Positions 10,058 to 18,196 of a stretch of DNA of 64,000 nt are shown here, piece after piece. The stretch covers positions 26,900-90,899 of the forward strand of contig JBJXGS010000252.1 of NCBI GenBank assembly GCA_046160545.1, written 5' to 3'. The position numbers and the translations under genes are program-made. The number at the start of each line of letters is the position of its first letter. The stretch's first letter is position 1. Source of the stretch: JAEUOS01 sp046160545. Lineage in GTDB: Bacteria; Pseudomonadota; Gammaproteobacteria; Burkholderiales; JAEUOS01. The notes below the pieces were generated by a model. The model made no database searches, was not told the DNA's origin, and saw nothing but the letters and a program-made list of their open reading frames with translations.

Positions 10058-10842
10058 GTGCGTTCCCGTAGCGTCGGCCAGTCACGATCCCAGCAGCAGT
10101 CGTGCCCGAAACTGGGCATGTCGAGCACATGCGCGGATGGCGTCCGAGCAAGATAGCGCGACGTGGTGGAGTACGGAACCACCTCGTCTCGCCCTCCCCG
10201 CACGTGGGTCTGGCGCACCGCGGCCCGGACAGGAATATTTGCAGGATTCAACGACCCGCTTAGCGGCGAGACCCGCTTGGCAGTTGTCCAGGCGTCGGTA
10301 TCGAGCGGCGCAGCCAGCGTCACCAGACAATCGACATCATTCCTGCGCGCTGCGACAAGTGCCGCCATGGCCCCACCACCGGAATAGCCAACCAGATCCA
10401 ACCGGGTTGCGCCGTGCCGGTGCCGCAAAGTTTCGACAGCGGCATTGGTCATCGCCACCGCGGCTTCACTGAAGCGCGCCTGGGTCCATAAGGCAGGATC
10501 GCATTCCAACAATCGTTCGACCTTAAGGTGCTGACAGGGTCGCCCCAGGTAGGCAACCGCCTCTGAACGATCGATCACGGCCATGCGCAGCACCCTGGGC
10601 ACGACCGGGGTCGGGTCGGCCGGCGGTGTATCTGGCCAGGGCCAGGCTGCACCGTCACTCTCAATATATATGGTGAGGCGAGTCGCCTTGGTGCCACGGC
10701 TGAACCCGACCATGCGAGCATCCGGAAGTTCAACCGGACGGAAATTCGCCTGTGCGGCGATGCTTGCGGTCCGCTCGCGCGGCCCCTCCACCAACGCACA
10801 TCCGATCAACAAAAAAAAAGCCGATGCGGAAATCAACCGCAT
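10042..10842 (-). CDS. Putative lipoprotein with alpha/beta-hydrolase fold
   Basis: A 266-residue protein with a signal sequence ending in lipobox LLIGC (Cys15) and an alpha/beta-hydrolase nucleophile elbow GYSGGG (Ser144). A C-terminal RGGRDEVVP segment probably provides the acid (Asp), and a late SFGHD His completes the triad. It may be an envelope esterase or lipase acting on acylated glycan or lipid; the substrate is unknown. ATG 10842 was chosen because it opens the signal peptide. Remarkably, this ATG lies inside the stem of an intrinsic terminator, so its translation or transcription may be linked to read-through. It overlaps the following GT2 gene by 16 bases. Confidence 0.72.
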   Translation of the reverse strand: MRLISASAFFLLIGCALVEGPRERTASIAAQANFRPVELPDARMVGFSRGTKATRLTIYIESDGAAWPWPDTPPADPTPVVPRVLRMAVIDRSEAVAYLGRPCQHLKVERLLECDPALWTQARFSEAAVAMTNAAVETLRHRHGATRLDLVGYSGGGAMAALVAARRNDVDCLVTLAAPLDTDAWTTAKRVSPLSGSLNPANIPVRAAVRQTHVRGGRDEVVPYSTTSRYLARTPSAHVLDMPSFGHDCCWDRDWPTLRERTCLAS

Positions 10843-10846
10843 CGGC
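10811..10846 (-). terminator. Intrinsic terminator overlapping the start of the downstream hydrolase gene
   Basis: On the minus strand the sequence forms a perfect 10-bp stem (GCCGATGCGG pairing with CCGCATCGGC), a 7-base loop and then nine consecutive T residues. It sits 49 bases after the stop of the outer-membrane barrel gene, as expected for its terminator. The ATG of the hydrolase lipoprotein is contained in the 5-prime arm of the stem, and the T-run encodes part of its signal peptide. Confidence 0.88.
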
Positions 10847-10895
10847 GTTGCCTTTCCGACACCGCCGGAAAAGCCCGGGAACCGCAATTTCGCCT

Positions 10896-11936
10896 CTAGA
10901 AGCGCAACCCGAGGTTGAACAACCACTGGTTATTCTTGACCTGCGAGCGACTCTGCTCGGACGAGTACTGGATTCCACCGTAGAGCGCTCCACCGGACGA
11001 GAAGCGAATACCTATGGTTGGCGTCCAGGCATCACGATCATTGGCCGCATTCTGGCCGGCAACCGGCTGTTGATCAGGGCGGTCGATGTCGTAGATGTAG
11101 GTCAGGCCAACATACGGAACAACCCCGCCGAAGTTATACCCTGCCTGCCCACCAATGCGGAGCTGGGTGACGTTGACTTTGCCGTCCGAGATGAATGTTC
11201 CGTTCGACAACGTATACGAGCCCAGACGATCGTTAGCGAAAAGTAGCCCGCCGCGCCCGGAAAGCTGCCAATTGCCCGTACCGCCGCGGTAGCTCGCACC
11301 GAGTGCACCGATAGTGCGCTCCGACCGGTAGGTTCCTGTGCCGCCGCCAGAATTGACATCCACGTTGGTCCGTCCCATCCCGACAGTCGCATCAAGAGCC
11401 CAGTTGCGATTCAGCGGGATACCGACATACGGCGCGATGGTCCAGCCGCTGCCGGAGACATTGCCACCGTTGAAATTAAGTCCAATCCGCGTCCGGTCAC
11501 CAGCGACCGCAACCCCGACGATCACCCTGCTGGCAAGCGTGTAGTCCACACCCGCCATGCCAACTTCGATGTTGCCACTCGATTGGCGAGGGGCGAAGTT
11601 GAATGCAACATTGCTATGCGAATACGCTGCCCAGGCATTCCACACCGGCTGGCCTGCACCCGCCAGGCCGGTCTGCCCCTGACCGGGAAGCTGGAAACGC
11701 CCGGTGCCTGTCCCGCCAAAATTTGCACCAGGCGGGAGCATGCCCGTGAGACGGGATGCAAGTTCCTGTGCGACGTTTACCGAGCCAAAGTTCGAAACCT
11801 GCTGTCCGGCATCCCTGACTTCGCCAATCGCGTTACTCGACGATGGGGAATTGGCACTGGTCGCCAATGCAGGTCCCGCTACGGCGGCCAGCATCGGCGC
11901 CAACAGTCGGCAAAGGACAATTTTTTGCATTTGCAT
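10896..11936 (-). CDS. Autotransporter-like outer-membrane beta-barrel protein
   Basis: A 346-residue exported protein with a Sec signal ending near AGPALATSA, a short N-terminal helix-rich passage, and then about 270 residues of alternating hydrophobic/polar strands rich in Gly, Asn and Tyr. It closes with LFNLGLRF, ending in the C-terminal Phe typical of outer-membrane barrels. This matches the autotransporter barrel superfamily without a large passenger. The start is ATG 11936, seven bases after a GAGGG ribosome binding site; an ATG at 11954 is an alternative. It appears monocistronic, with its own upstream region of about 210 bases and a strong terminator. The function is unknown; it may be a porin-like or glycan-export-associated barrel. 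Confidence 0.75.
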   Translation of the reverse strand: MQMQKIVLCRLLAPMLAAVAGPALATSANSPSSSNAIGEVRDAGQQVSNFGSVNVAQELASRLTGMLPPGANFGGTGTGRFQLPGQGQTGLAGAGQPVWNAWAAYSHSNVAFNFAPRQSSGNIEVGMAGVDYTLASRVIVGVAVAGDRTRIGLNFNGGNVSGSGWTIAPYVGIPLNRNWALDATVGMGRTNVDVNSGGGTGTYRSERTIGALGASYRGGTGNWQLSGRGGLLFANDRLGSYTLSNGTFISDGKVNVTQLRIGGQAGYNFGGVVPYVGLTYIYDIDRPDQQPVAGQNAANDRDAWTPTIGIRFSSGGALYGGIQYSSEQSRSQVKNNQWLFNLGLRF

Positions 11937-12028
11937 GATCAAACCCTCACTCATCGAGAATCCAAACCAGCCCAAAATACGGGCGCACTGCACACGAAAT
12001 TGGAAACTAAGAAAGCAGCCAAACCTTC

Positions 12029-12078
12029 GGGACAACTGTCCAGCTTCAAATTTCCCACTAAAAGGGACGAAATTGTCC
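12029..12078. promoter_or_regulatory. Pair of operator-like imperfect palindromes upstream of the barrel gene
   Basis: Two related inverted repeats lie about 36 bp centre to centre: GGGACAACTGTCC at 12029-12041 and GGGACGAAATTGTCC at 12064-12078. Both carry GGAC/GTCC half sites with 4-6 base spacers. They lie in the 214-bp gap between the ligase gene and the barrel gene, about 93-142 bases upstream of the barrel start. They could bind a dimeric regulator; no regulator gene adjoins them and the half sites are short. No convincing -35/-10 pair was seen. Confidence 0.3.
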
Positions 12079-12150
12079 ACTGATTCCACCGAGTTTAACA
12101 GATTGAGTACAGAACACTCAGGTGGCTTGGGAGCCAGTTGATGCAAGTCA

Positions 12151-14943
12151 CTAATTTTGTTGCAAATTTGCAACGCGAGTCACCTGGGCCAGTAATTCGG
12201 GATTCACGTGCATCTTGGCTCGAGCAAGTATCGCGGTTATAGCTGCCTCATCCCCGCGCGAGCGTGCCATGGTAATTCGCTCTACATACGGTTCGGCCTG
12301 GGCCGGTATCAGTGCCTCCATGCGGTCCAGCAATGATTCGGCCAATCCTGTGTTGCCGCGATCGTGCTCCAACTGGGCCCAGTTGCGGTAGACCTGGGGT
12401 TGAACCGGGAACGCTTCACGAGCGCGCCCGAAGAGGACACGCGCGTCGGCAAAGGCGCGATCGCTGCCGGCGGGATCGAATTGACGCAGCCCTGAAAGAG
12501 CGCGTACCTGCAGCACGTTGCCAAGCGCAAGCATCACCCAGGGATCGCCGGGAAAGCGCGCCACTGCCTCGCGTCCGGCCGTCTCGGCGGCGTCCAGCTC
12601 GGATGCAAATTCGCGCCAATCGAGCCCCTTTCGATTCGAACGGATGCGGGTCAGCGCTACCTCGAGCAGTCCGAAGATTCGGCGCCGGTGAAATTCCCGC
12701 TCCGCGGGCATGCGCCGGACTACCTCTTCCCGAAGCAGGGTTGCAAGAGCCGGCCGAGGCTGATTAACCCAATGCGAAACCTGCAGGATCACCTCCGCAT
12801 CGATCAGGCGTGCAACCGCTACACCGCCGCCCAGGAACAAAGCCGCTCCGACAATCGCCGCCGCCGAAGCGTTCATGGCGCGCCTGTCTCCGTTTGGGGC
12901 CCGAGAAAACGCCGCCAGCGCCCCCGCCCCAATGCACAGGGCCGGCAATGCGAAAATCGGAAGCATGGCAGCCAGGCGCAGGCCGTCTGCAAAGCCTTCG
13001 ACCTCACGCGTAGCCCAGGAAACCCTCAGCATCAAGTGCGCAATGGCAAGTATCAGGACTGCCACCCCCCACCACAGCCAGATGCGGCGAATCGACGCTA
13101 GTCCTCGAACCGGCGCAAGCATTTCGGGTGCAGGCCGAGATGTTCTTGCGGTGGGTGCCACGACGGTCACGAGGATCGCAAACCCGATCAGCGCAAGCAA
13201 GGGCGCTGCAGGGCGCCACGCCGAAGCGGCGGCGGCCCCACCCGCAGCCTCGGTTCCGGTGACAACGGAAACAAAGCTGACAAATGCGGCTGCCAATGCC
13301 AGCCCGGTCGCCGCAGCCATTACACCATCATCAACCCATGGTCGCCCTTGCCTCCGGTCGCCCAGACGCTCATCAACAGCGGCCACAAGCACGGCTGCTG
13401 CGACAAAGGCAATCAGCCGGGTGGTCAGGATCGGAACGTTGATTTGCGCGTCCAGCCAGTAGACCAGCAACAAAGACAGTAAGGCAGCCCGCATCAGCAA
13501 ACTGTCCGCATCCGGCCCGACGCCGCCCGTAGCCATCGACCTGTCACGAGCACACCAACCCGCCCGGGCCAACATCGCGATCCACCCTGCTGCCGCGCCG
13601 ATGCCGAACGCCGGAGCTGCAAGGACCGGGAACAAAAACCTCGCAAGGACCGCCGCGCAGACAGCCGCCAGGAGGCTTGCCGCAAACCAGGCAAGCGCTG
13701 ACCCTGACGCTTGTACTCCGAACACTGATCGTGCACCACCATGCATGGCGAGACAGAAAACCGCCCAATATGCCAACCATCCAAGGACCCCGTAGTTGAG
13801 GACGATGTCGTAGACATCCGCATGCAAGCGGTCATAGTTGGTAACTGCCCAGTACCCCTCCAGTCGCATGACCGATTCCGGAAGGTGCCGGTATCCCTTC
13901 TCGTAAGCCAGGTCCGGCCCGCGACCTGTCAGCAACTCGCGCGGCGTCATGTCCGCGAGTGCAGAGCTGCCAGCCTGCCAAAGTCCGAAGCGAATTTCTA
14001 TGCTGCGGGAGGAAGCCTGGGTGCGCTCGGTCACACCCGCACCTTGTTCAAACACAAGCCGCTGCACGAACGATACGTGTTGCGCCCAATTGCGCGGCCC
14101 GTCGAGCAGGTTGACTGCGAGAACTCCAGCGAATACGGAAACGGGTACCACCGCAAGCCAGGCAACGCTTCGCCACGCGCCGCGACGGGCCAGCACGCAC
14201 GCGGCGAAAACATAGCCGGCCGCGAGCAGCGCGAGTACCGGGCCGCGACTTTGCGTGGCGGCGAGCACGGCGCACTGCCCGGCCGCAAGCAATCCCCACG
14301 GCAGTCGCTCGCGCAGCGCAAATCCGGAAGTCATCAAGCGTGCCAGGGTGGGTAACAGAACCATGGCGAGGTAGGCACCCAGGAAGTTAGGATTGCCGAA
14401 CGGTCCGTTGACCCGCTCCGGATCGCTGATCACAAATACATAGAAATCCAGCCCGAGGCGCTGCTGCAGCGAATAGGCTACCGGAACCACGGATCCAATG
14501 ATGAGTGCATCGAACAATTGGCGCGCCCGTCCCGGCGTGCGTACCAAGAGAACAGCCGCCGCAAAAAGGGCGCCGCAGGCCAGCCAAGAGAGCAGGCCTT
14601 CGCGGCGGAACTGCGTTCCATAAAACGCCGCGGCCGGGGCCGTAGACCACAGGGTGGACACGGTGGCAATGACAACGAAGGCGCCCATCGTCACGACCGC
14701 GGCGCGCGTGTGAGCGTCCATGCATGACCCCGTACCGAACTGCGCTCCTGCCAGTGCGGCAGCCAGCGCTGGTCCGGCCAGAAGTACAGCCAACGCAAGC
14801 TTGGGAACCATGAAGCCACGGTCCATCGCGACACTGCCGAACACCGGAACCGCCACGAGAATGCCAACGATGCAAGTCAACGCAATTGTTGCGACGCCAC
14901 TCGCAGCCTCCGGCGCGAACGAGGCCCGCACAGAATCAGTCAT
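12151..14943 (-). CDS. O-antigen ligase/polymerase family membrane protein with C-terminal TPR region
   Basis: A 930-residue protein. The first two thirds contain about a dozen or more transmembrane segments, and a periplasmic loop at about 280-370 matches the region where Wzy_C / WaaL-type proteins carry catalytic residues. After the last membrane segments (about 700) the C-terminal 200 residues form a TPR-like soluble region. The architecture resembles large O-antigen ligase/polymerase or protein O-glycosylating (PglL-like) enzymes. It should transfer or polymerise undecaprenyl-linked glycan in the periplasm. The start at ATG 14943 overlaps the preceding WecA-like gene by 8 bases. It is a second ligase-like enzyme in addition to the exosortase-associated one at 30285-31622. 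Confidence 0.78.
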   Translation of the reverse strand: MTDSVRASFAPEAASGVATIALTCIVGILVAVPVFGSVAMDRGFMVPKLALAVLLAGPALAAALAGAQFGTGSCMDAHTRAAVVTMGAFVVIATVSTLWSTAPAAAFYGTQFRREGLLSWLACGALFAAAVLLVRTPGRARQLFDALIIGSVVPVAYSLQQRLGLDFYVFVISDPERVNGPFGNPNFLGAYLAMVLLPTLARLMTSGFALRERLPWGLLAAGQCAVLAATQSRGPVLALLAAGYVFAACVLARRGAWRSVAWLAVVPVSVFAGVLAVNLLDGPRNWAQHVSFVQRLVFEQGAGVTERTQASSRSIEIRFGLWQAGSSALADMTPRELLTGRGPDLAYEKGYRHLPESVMRLEGYWAVTNYDRLHADVYDIVLNYGVLGWLAYWAVFCLAMHGGARSVFGVQASGSALAWFAASLLAAVCAAVLARFLFPVLAAPAFGIGAAAGWIAMLARAGWCARDRSMATGGVGPDADSLLMRAALLSLLLVYWLDAQINVPILTTRLIAFVAAAVLVAAVDERLGDRRQGRPWVDDGVMAAATGLALAAAFVSFVSVVTGTEAAGGAAAASAWRPAAPLLALIGFAILVTVVAPTARTSRPAPEMLAPVRGLASIRRIWLWWGVAVLILAIAHLMLRVSWATREVEGFADGLRLAAMLPIFALPALCIGAGALAAFSRAPNGDRRAMNASAAAIVGAALFLGGGVAVARLIDAEVILQVSHWVNQPRPALATLLREEVVRRMPAEREFHRRRIFGLLEVALTRIRSNRKGLDWREFASELDAAETAGREAVARFPGDPWVMLALGNVLQVRALSGLRQFDPAGSDRAFADARVLFGRAREAFPVQPQVYRNWAQLEHDRGNTGLAESLLDRMEALIPAQAEPYVERITMARSRGDEAAITAILARAKMHVNPELLAQVTRVANLQQN

Positions 14944-16111
14944 CGCGAATCTTGCGCAGGACGAGCCAGCGCGGTGAACGAAAGCGGGCGATGCGCGAGT
15001 ACGTGACTACATAAGCAACTGCGAACATCGCACAGCCGACCTGCAAGGCCAGCGTGTTATTCCAAAACAGGGTCGCGGGCACGACTCCGGCCCCAGCGAC
15101 TGTCCAGAGGTATGGTGAAGTCAGTGCATTGCGCTGCGTTCGATGCGCCGCGAGGTGCGTGCCAATCAGCCAGCGCACCAGGCGCTTGTAAACCAGGTGA
15201 TGCAGGTGTGCTACGTCAGGCAACCCGGGGTGCGTGCGGCGTATCACCACGCGGCGATATATCGTGAAGAGGGTCTCAAAAATGGGATACGAGCAAACCA
15301 GGACCGGAAACCAGGCCGATACAGCGGAGTTGCGCGCCACCAGCAGCACGAGCAGGGCCGCAATCCAGAAGCCGATAAGGTAGGCCCCCCCATCACCCAT
15401 GTAGATCAGGCCGCGCGGGTAGTTGAGCAGCATGAAGCCCGTGATCGCGCCTACCGCAGTAAGCGAACACGCCAGGATCGAAACGTCACCCGCCTTGAAT
15501 GCCACATAGGCGATTCCTAGCAGTATCAACACTGCCACGCCACCAGCGAGACCGTTGAAACCGTCGATCAGGTTGAACGCATTGGCGATGCCTGCCACTG
15601 CAAAGCAGGTGAACAGAATAGATACCAGTGGCAACGCGAGCACAGGCGCGAGAACCTCGATATCCACGCGATCGACCCATGCACCTAGCATCAATCCGGC
15701 CGCCGTTGCGGAGCAGACCGCGGCGGTCATGCGCAGCCAGATACTCAAGCCCTGGAGAAAATCTTCAACCAGTCCGGCACAGAAGATCGGCGCTGCCGCG
15801 ACCAGAAGCAGCACGCCCATGCTTGCAGCCTCATGAGCGCCGGGCGCGTCATCACCCAGCCGAACCAGAAGACTGACGAGTAGACCGGCCGCGATCCCAA
15901 TTCCTCCAGCGCGACCCAATCCGCGCAGATGCGAAGGCCGCACCCAGCCCGCGCGACGTGTGGCGAGCATGTGTCGCTGGCCGCGATTGCGCGCGAGGTT
16001 GCCGCGAATCAGCAGCAGCGTGACGAGGAAGGTTACGGCCAGAGCCGAGAATATGAATGCCAAATTCTGATCCGACAGGTGGCCACGGCGTGCGCTGCAG
16101 CAAACGGCCAT
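14936..16111 (-). CDS. WecA/MraY-like undecaprenyl-phosphate glycosyl-1-phosphate transferase
   Basis: A 391-residue polytopic membrane enzyme that would start a glycan by loading a sugar-phosphate onto undecaprenyl phosphate. It carries family hallmarks: the NAFNLIDGFNGLAGG Mg-binding motif, the second Asp motif MGDGGAYLIGF, and a cytoplasmic HLHH motif (HLHHLVYKRL) as in WecA/Rfe-type enzymes. About ten or eleven hydrophobic segments are visible. It is the only recognisable glycan-initiating transferase in the window, since no polyprenyl hexose-1-phosphate transferase of the WbaP/EpsB type was found. It may therefore serve either the region 1 glycan or the XrtA polysaccharide. The start is ATG 16111; the 163 bases upstream hold nothing recognisable. 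Confidence 0.86.
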   Translation of the reverse strand: MAVCCSARRGHLSDQNLAFIFSALAVTFLVTLLLIRGNLARNRGQRHMLATRRAGWVRPSHLRGLGRAGGIGIAAGLLVSLLVRLGDDAPGAHEAASMGVLLLVAAAPIFCAGLVEDFLQGLSIWLRMTAAVCSATAAGLMLGAWVDRVDIEVLAPVLALPLVSILFTCFAVAGIANAFNLIDGFNGLAGGVAVLILLGIAYVAFKAGDVSILACSLTAVGAITGFMLLNYPRGLIYMGDGGAYLIGFWIAALLVLLVARNSAVSAWFPVLVCSYPIFETLFTIYRRVVIRRTHPGLPDVAHLHHLVYKRLVRWLIGTHLAAHRTQRNALTSPYLWTVAGAGVVPATLFWNNTLALQVGCAMFAVAYVVTYSRIARFRSPRWLVLRKIRDD

Positions 16112-16274
16112 GCTCCGGCAGCGTTTCGCGGTTGGTCCGGGGACACTTGCACAATATCAGCATTTTCCATCGCCGGACATCCCATCGCCGCGCTATCGGG
16201 AAGGTGCGCAAGAGCCGGCGCAGGGGATCGGGTCGGGCCGCGAACAGTACACTCCTGGACACTGCGGGATTGCA

Positions 16275-17477
16275 TCAGGCGGTCGACTGCATCGCCCCGG
16301 GATTCATGACGCGACCGAGCACGGCGCGCGAATTTGCGGGGTGGAGGTACTCGCGATCCGGCACCATTCCCGCAGCCTCAAGGTCGGAATACCGCTCGGC
16401 CCGGCCCACCCATCGCGAGCGCGACCGCAGCCGGTAGTCAAAGCCATCCGGATCGCTCAGCTCGCCGCGTGGGACACGCGGGTTTGCGCGCGTCTCGCCG
16501 CCACCCGGGACCACGATCCTGGCGCTCCCTGCAAGCACATTGTTGGCGAACAGGACTGCGTCGGCTCCGGAAACGACCCGCAGCGCGACCCCGCGCGCAC
16601 GATCGTCGACGAAAGTATTGTGCGCGACCTGCAGAACGTTGTCGCGCCTGGAATATCCCTCTGCGCCGAACGAGAGCATGGTCGAATTGCGTGTCGTAGC
16701 GGCTTGATGAATGATGTTGCCCAGAACTCGTACCACCCCTCCCCAGGGGAACTCGAGTTCGTAGCTGGCTTCGCCGTCGCTACCGTCGACAAACTGGCTG
16801 TAGGAGATCCGGCTTTCCAGAGCCCGGCTCTTGAGCAAATGCCCAACTCGCGCCCCGTAAAACCAGCTTGCTTGTACGCTGAGCCGGCCTATAGCGCCGA
16901 CATACAAATTGTGCGATTGACCATCTCCGGCACCGTTGTCTCCGAACCGGCAATTTTCGATCGCGAGCTCACTGGCCTCGTGCCCTCCCGTGAGTACTCC
17001 GTTCTCGTTGCCGAAGAATCCGCAACCATCAAGCGTAAGGCGACCGCGCTCGAATCTGATCCCCGCTCCATTGCGATCAGGAACGCGCGCACCGATGAAT
17101 TCGAATCCTTCGACGCGCATGCTCCCTCCGCGCACGACCCAGATGGCCTTGGATTCCGCCGCCTGTCCGGCGGCAATCAAGCGCACAGCTCCACCAACGG
17201 CGCGGATAACGAGTGCGTCGCGCGTCCAGACCGCGGTGTCAGCCAAGTAGTCGCCGGCATCGACTTCGATGAGATCACCATCACGGGCTTGCAACGCCGC
17301 TGAAGCCAATGAACGAACTTCACGTTTCGGGCCCACAGACACGACACGCCCTGTCCGAGCAAGCGCGGGCACGCAAGCTGCGGCGCTCGCTCCCAGCAGC
17401 AAACGACGCCGCGACTGCAGCCCAGGGACTGTGCCCTTAGCGGCTGGCTTCAGGCTTGGCTTCGGTAGTAGCGCCAC
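16275..17477 (-). CDS. Tat-exported right-handed parallel beta-helix protein
   Basis: About 400 residues. A twin-arginine signal is evident (SRRRLLLGASAAACVPALA). After it come repeated short strands with Asn/Gly turns typical of pectate-lyase-like beta-helices (for example FEFIGARVPDRNGAGIRFERG). Such proteins bind, cleave or epimerise polysaccharides; the enzymatic activity cannot be assigned. The start is uncertain: GTG 17477 is used here, and an in-frame ATG at 17537 would extend deeper into the upstream gene. The reading frame overlaps the end of the upstream TPR gene by about 40 bases. It probably acts in the periplasm on the glycan made by neighbouring genes. Confidence 0.68.
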   Translation of the reverse strand: MALLPKPSLKPAAKGTVPGLQSRRRLLLGASAAACVPALARTGRVVSVGPKREVRSLASAALQARDGDLIEVDAGDYLADTAVWTRDALVIRAVGGAVRLIAAGQAAESKAIWVVRGGSMRVEGFEFIGARVPDRNGAGIRFERGRLTLDGCGFFGNENGVLTGGHEASELAIENCRFGDNGAGDGQSHNLYVGAIGRLSVQASWFYGARVGHLLKSRALESRISYSQFVDGSDGEASYELEFPWGGVVRVLGNIIHQAATTRNSTMLSFGAEGYSRRDNVLQVAHNTFVDDRARGVALRVVSGADAVLFANNVLAGSARIVVPGGGETRANPRVPRGELSDPDGFDYRLRSRSRWVGRAERYSDLEAAGMVPDREYLHPANSRAVLGRVMNPGAMQSTA

Positions 17478-18180
17478 CGGAATCGCCTGCAGGCGGAACC
17501 TCGGGCGTTGTGCTCTTGACCGGCGGCACCGGATCACGCCATTTGCCGGCCTTCAGGAGACGGGATTTCAAGCCAGGCAGATTGAACCCGCCGAGGTAAG
17601 CCTTGTGGGCGTGGTCCAGCGATTTCTCGAAGTCACCGACATCCAGATAGGCCAAGCCGAGGTTGTAGTGGAAATTCGGGCTCGTAGCGCCAGCTGCCTC
17701 GGCGGCCTCAAGTTCCTTTACCGCCTGGGGGCGCCGCCCGGCCTTGCTGAGGAAACTCGCGTATATCACCCGCGCGGTCGCGTCGTTGGGTCGAAACTGG
17801 ATGGCGCGAATCAACCAGCATTCGACCGTGTAGCGCGATCCACTGGGCTTGGCGGTGCGTTCCTTGACGCCCAGGTTGACCATGGCAACCAGGGCACGCG
17901 CATGATTCGGAAAGGCACGCAACGTATAGTCAAGATCGCCACCGATGGACGAGCTCTTGCCGCGCTGCAGGGTTTCGACTTCCGGAGTGAAGTGATTGCT
18001 ATCGACGATTGGCAACTCGGCCTTGTTCACCCAGTAATCGTAGGGGCCATAGGCGTTGGCAAGCGGGCCGCACTCGGACTGCGCCAGCGCTTGCCCGATT
18101 CCGCCAAAGGACAGGCCAAGCCAGAGTGCTGCGGCAAGTCGGGGGCCGGAAGGGCTTCGGCGATGCTTTGGTTCGCGCAT
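17437..18180 (-). CDS. Exported small TPR protein
   Basis: A 247-residue protein beginning at ATG 18180 with a Sec signal that ends near GIGQALAQ. The mature part starts with a Cys-containing segment (SECGPLANAYGPYDYW), followed by about three TPR units (ARALVAMVNLG, ARVIYASFLSKAG, HYNLGLAYLDVGD), and a Pro/Thr/Glu-rich tail. I recognise it as a tetratricopeptide protein typical of exopolysaccharide clusters; its function is probably scaffolding. It lies 16 bases downstream of the GT4 gene in the same operon. Codons upstream of 18180 are in frame but read as non-coding and overlap the GT4 gene. Confidence 0.72.
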   Translation of the reverse strand: MREPKHRRSPSGPRLAAALWLGLSFGGIGQALAQSECGPLANAYGPYDYWVNKAELPIVDSNHFTPEVETLQRGKSSSIGGDLDYTLRAFPNHARALVAMVNLGVKERTAKPSGSRYTVECWLIRAIQFRPNDATARVIYASFLSKAGRRPQAVKELEAAEAAGATSPNFHYNLGLAYLDVGDFEKSLDHAHKAYLGGFNLPGLKSRLLKAGKWRDPVPPVKSTTPEVPPAGDSGGATTEAKPEASR

Positions 18181-18196
18181 TCCGGAAGTATAGCGA

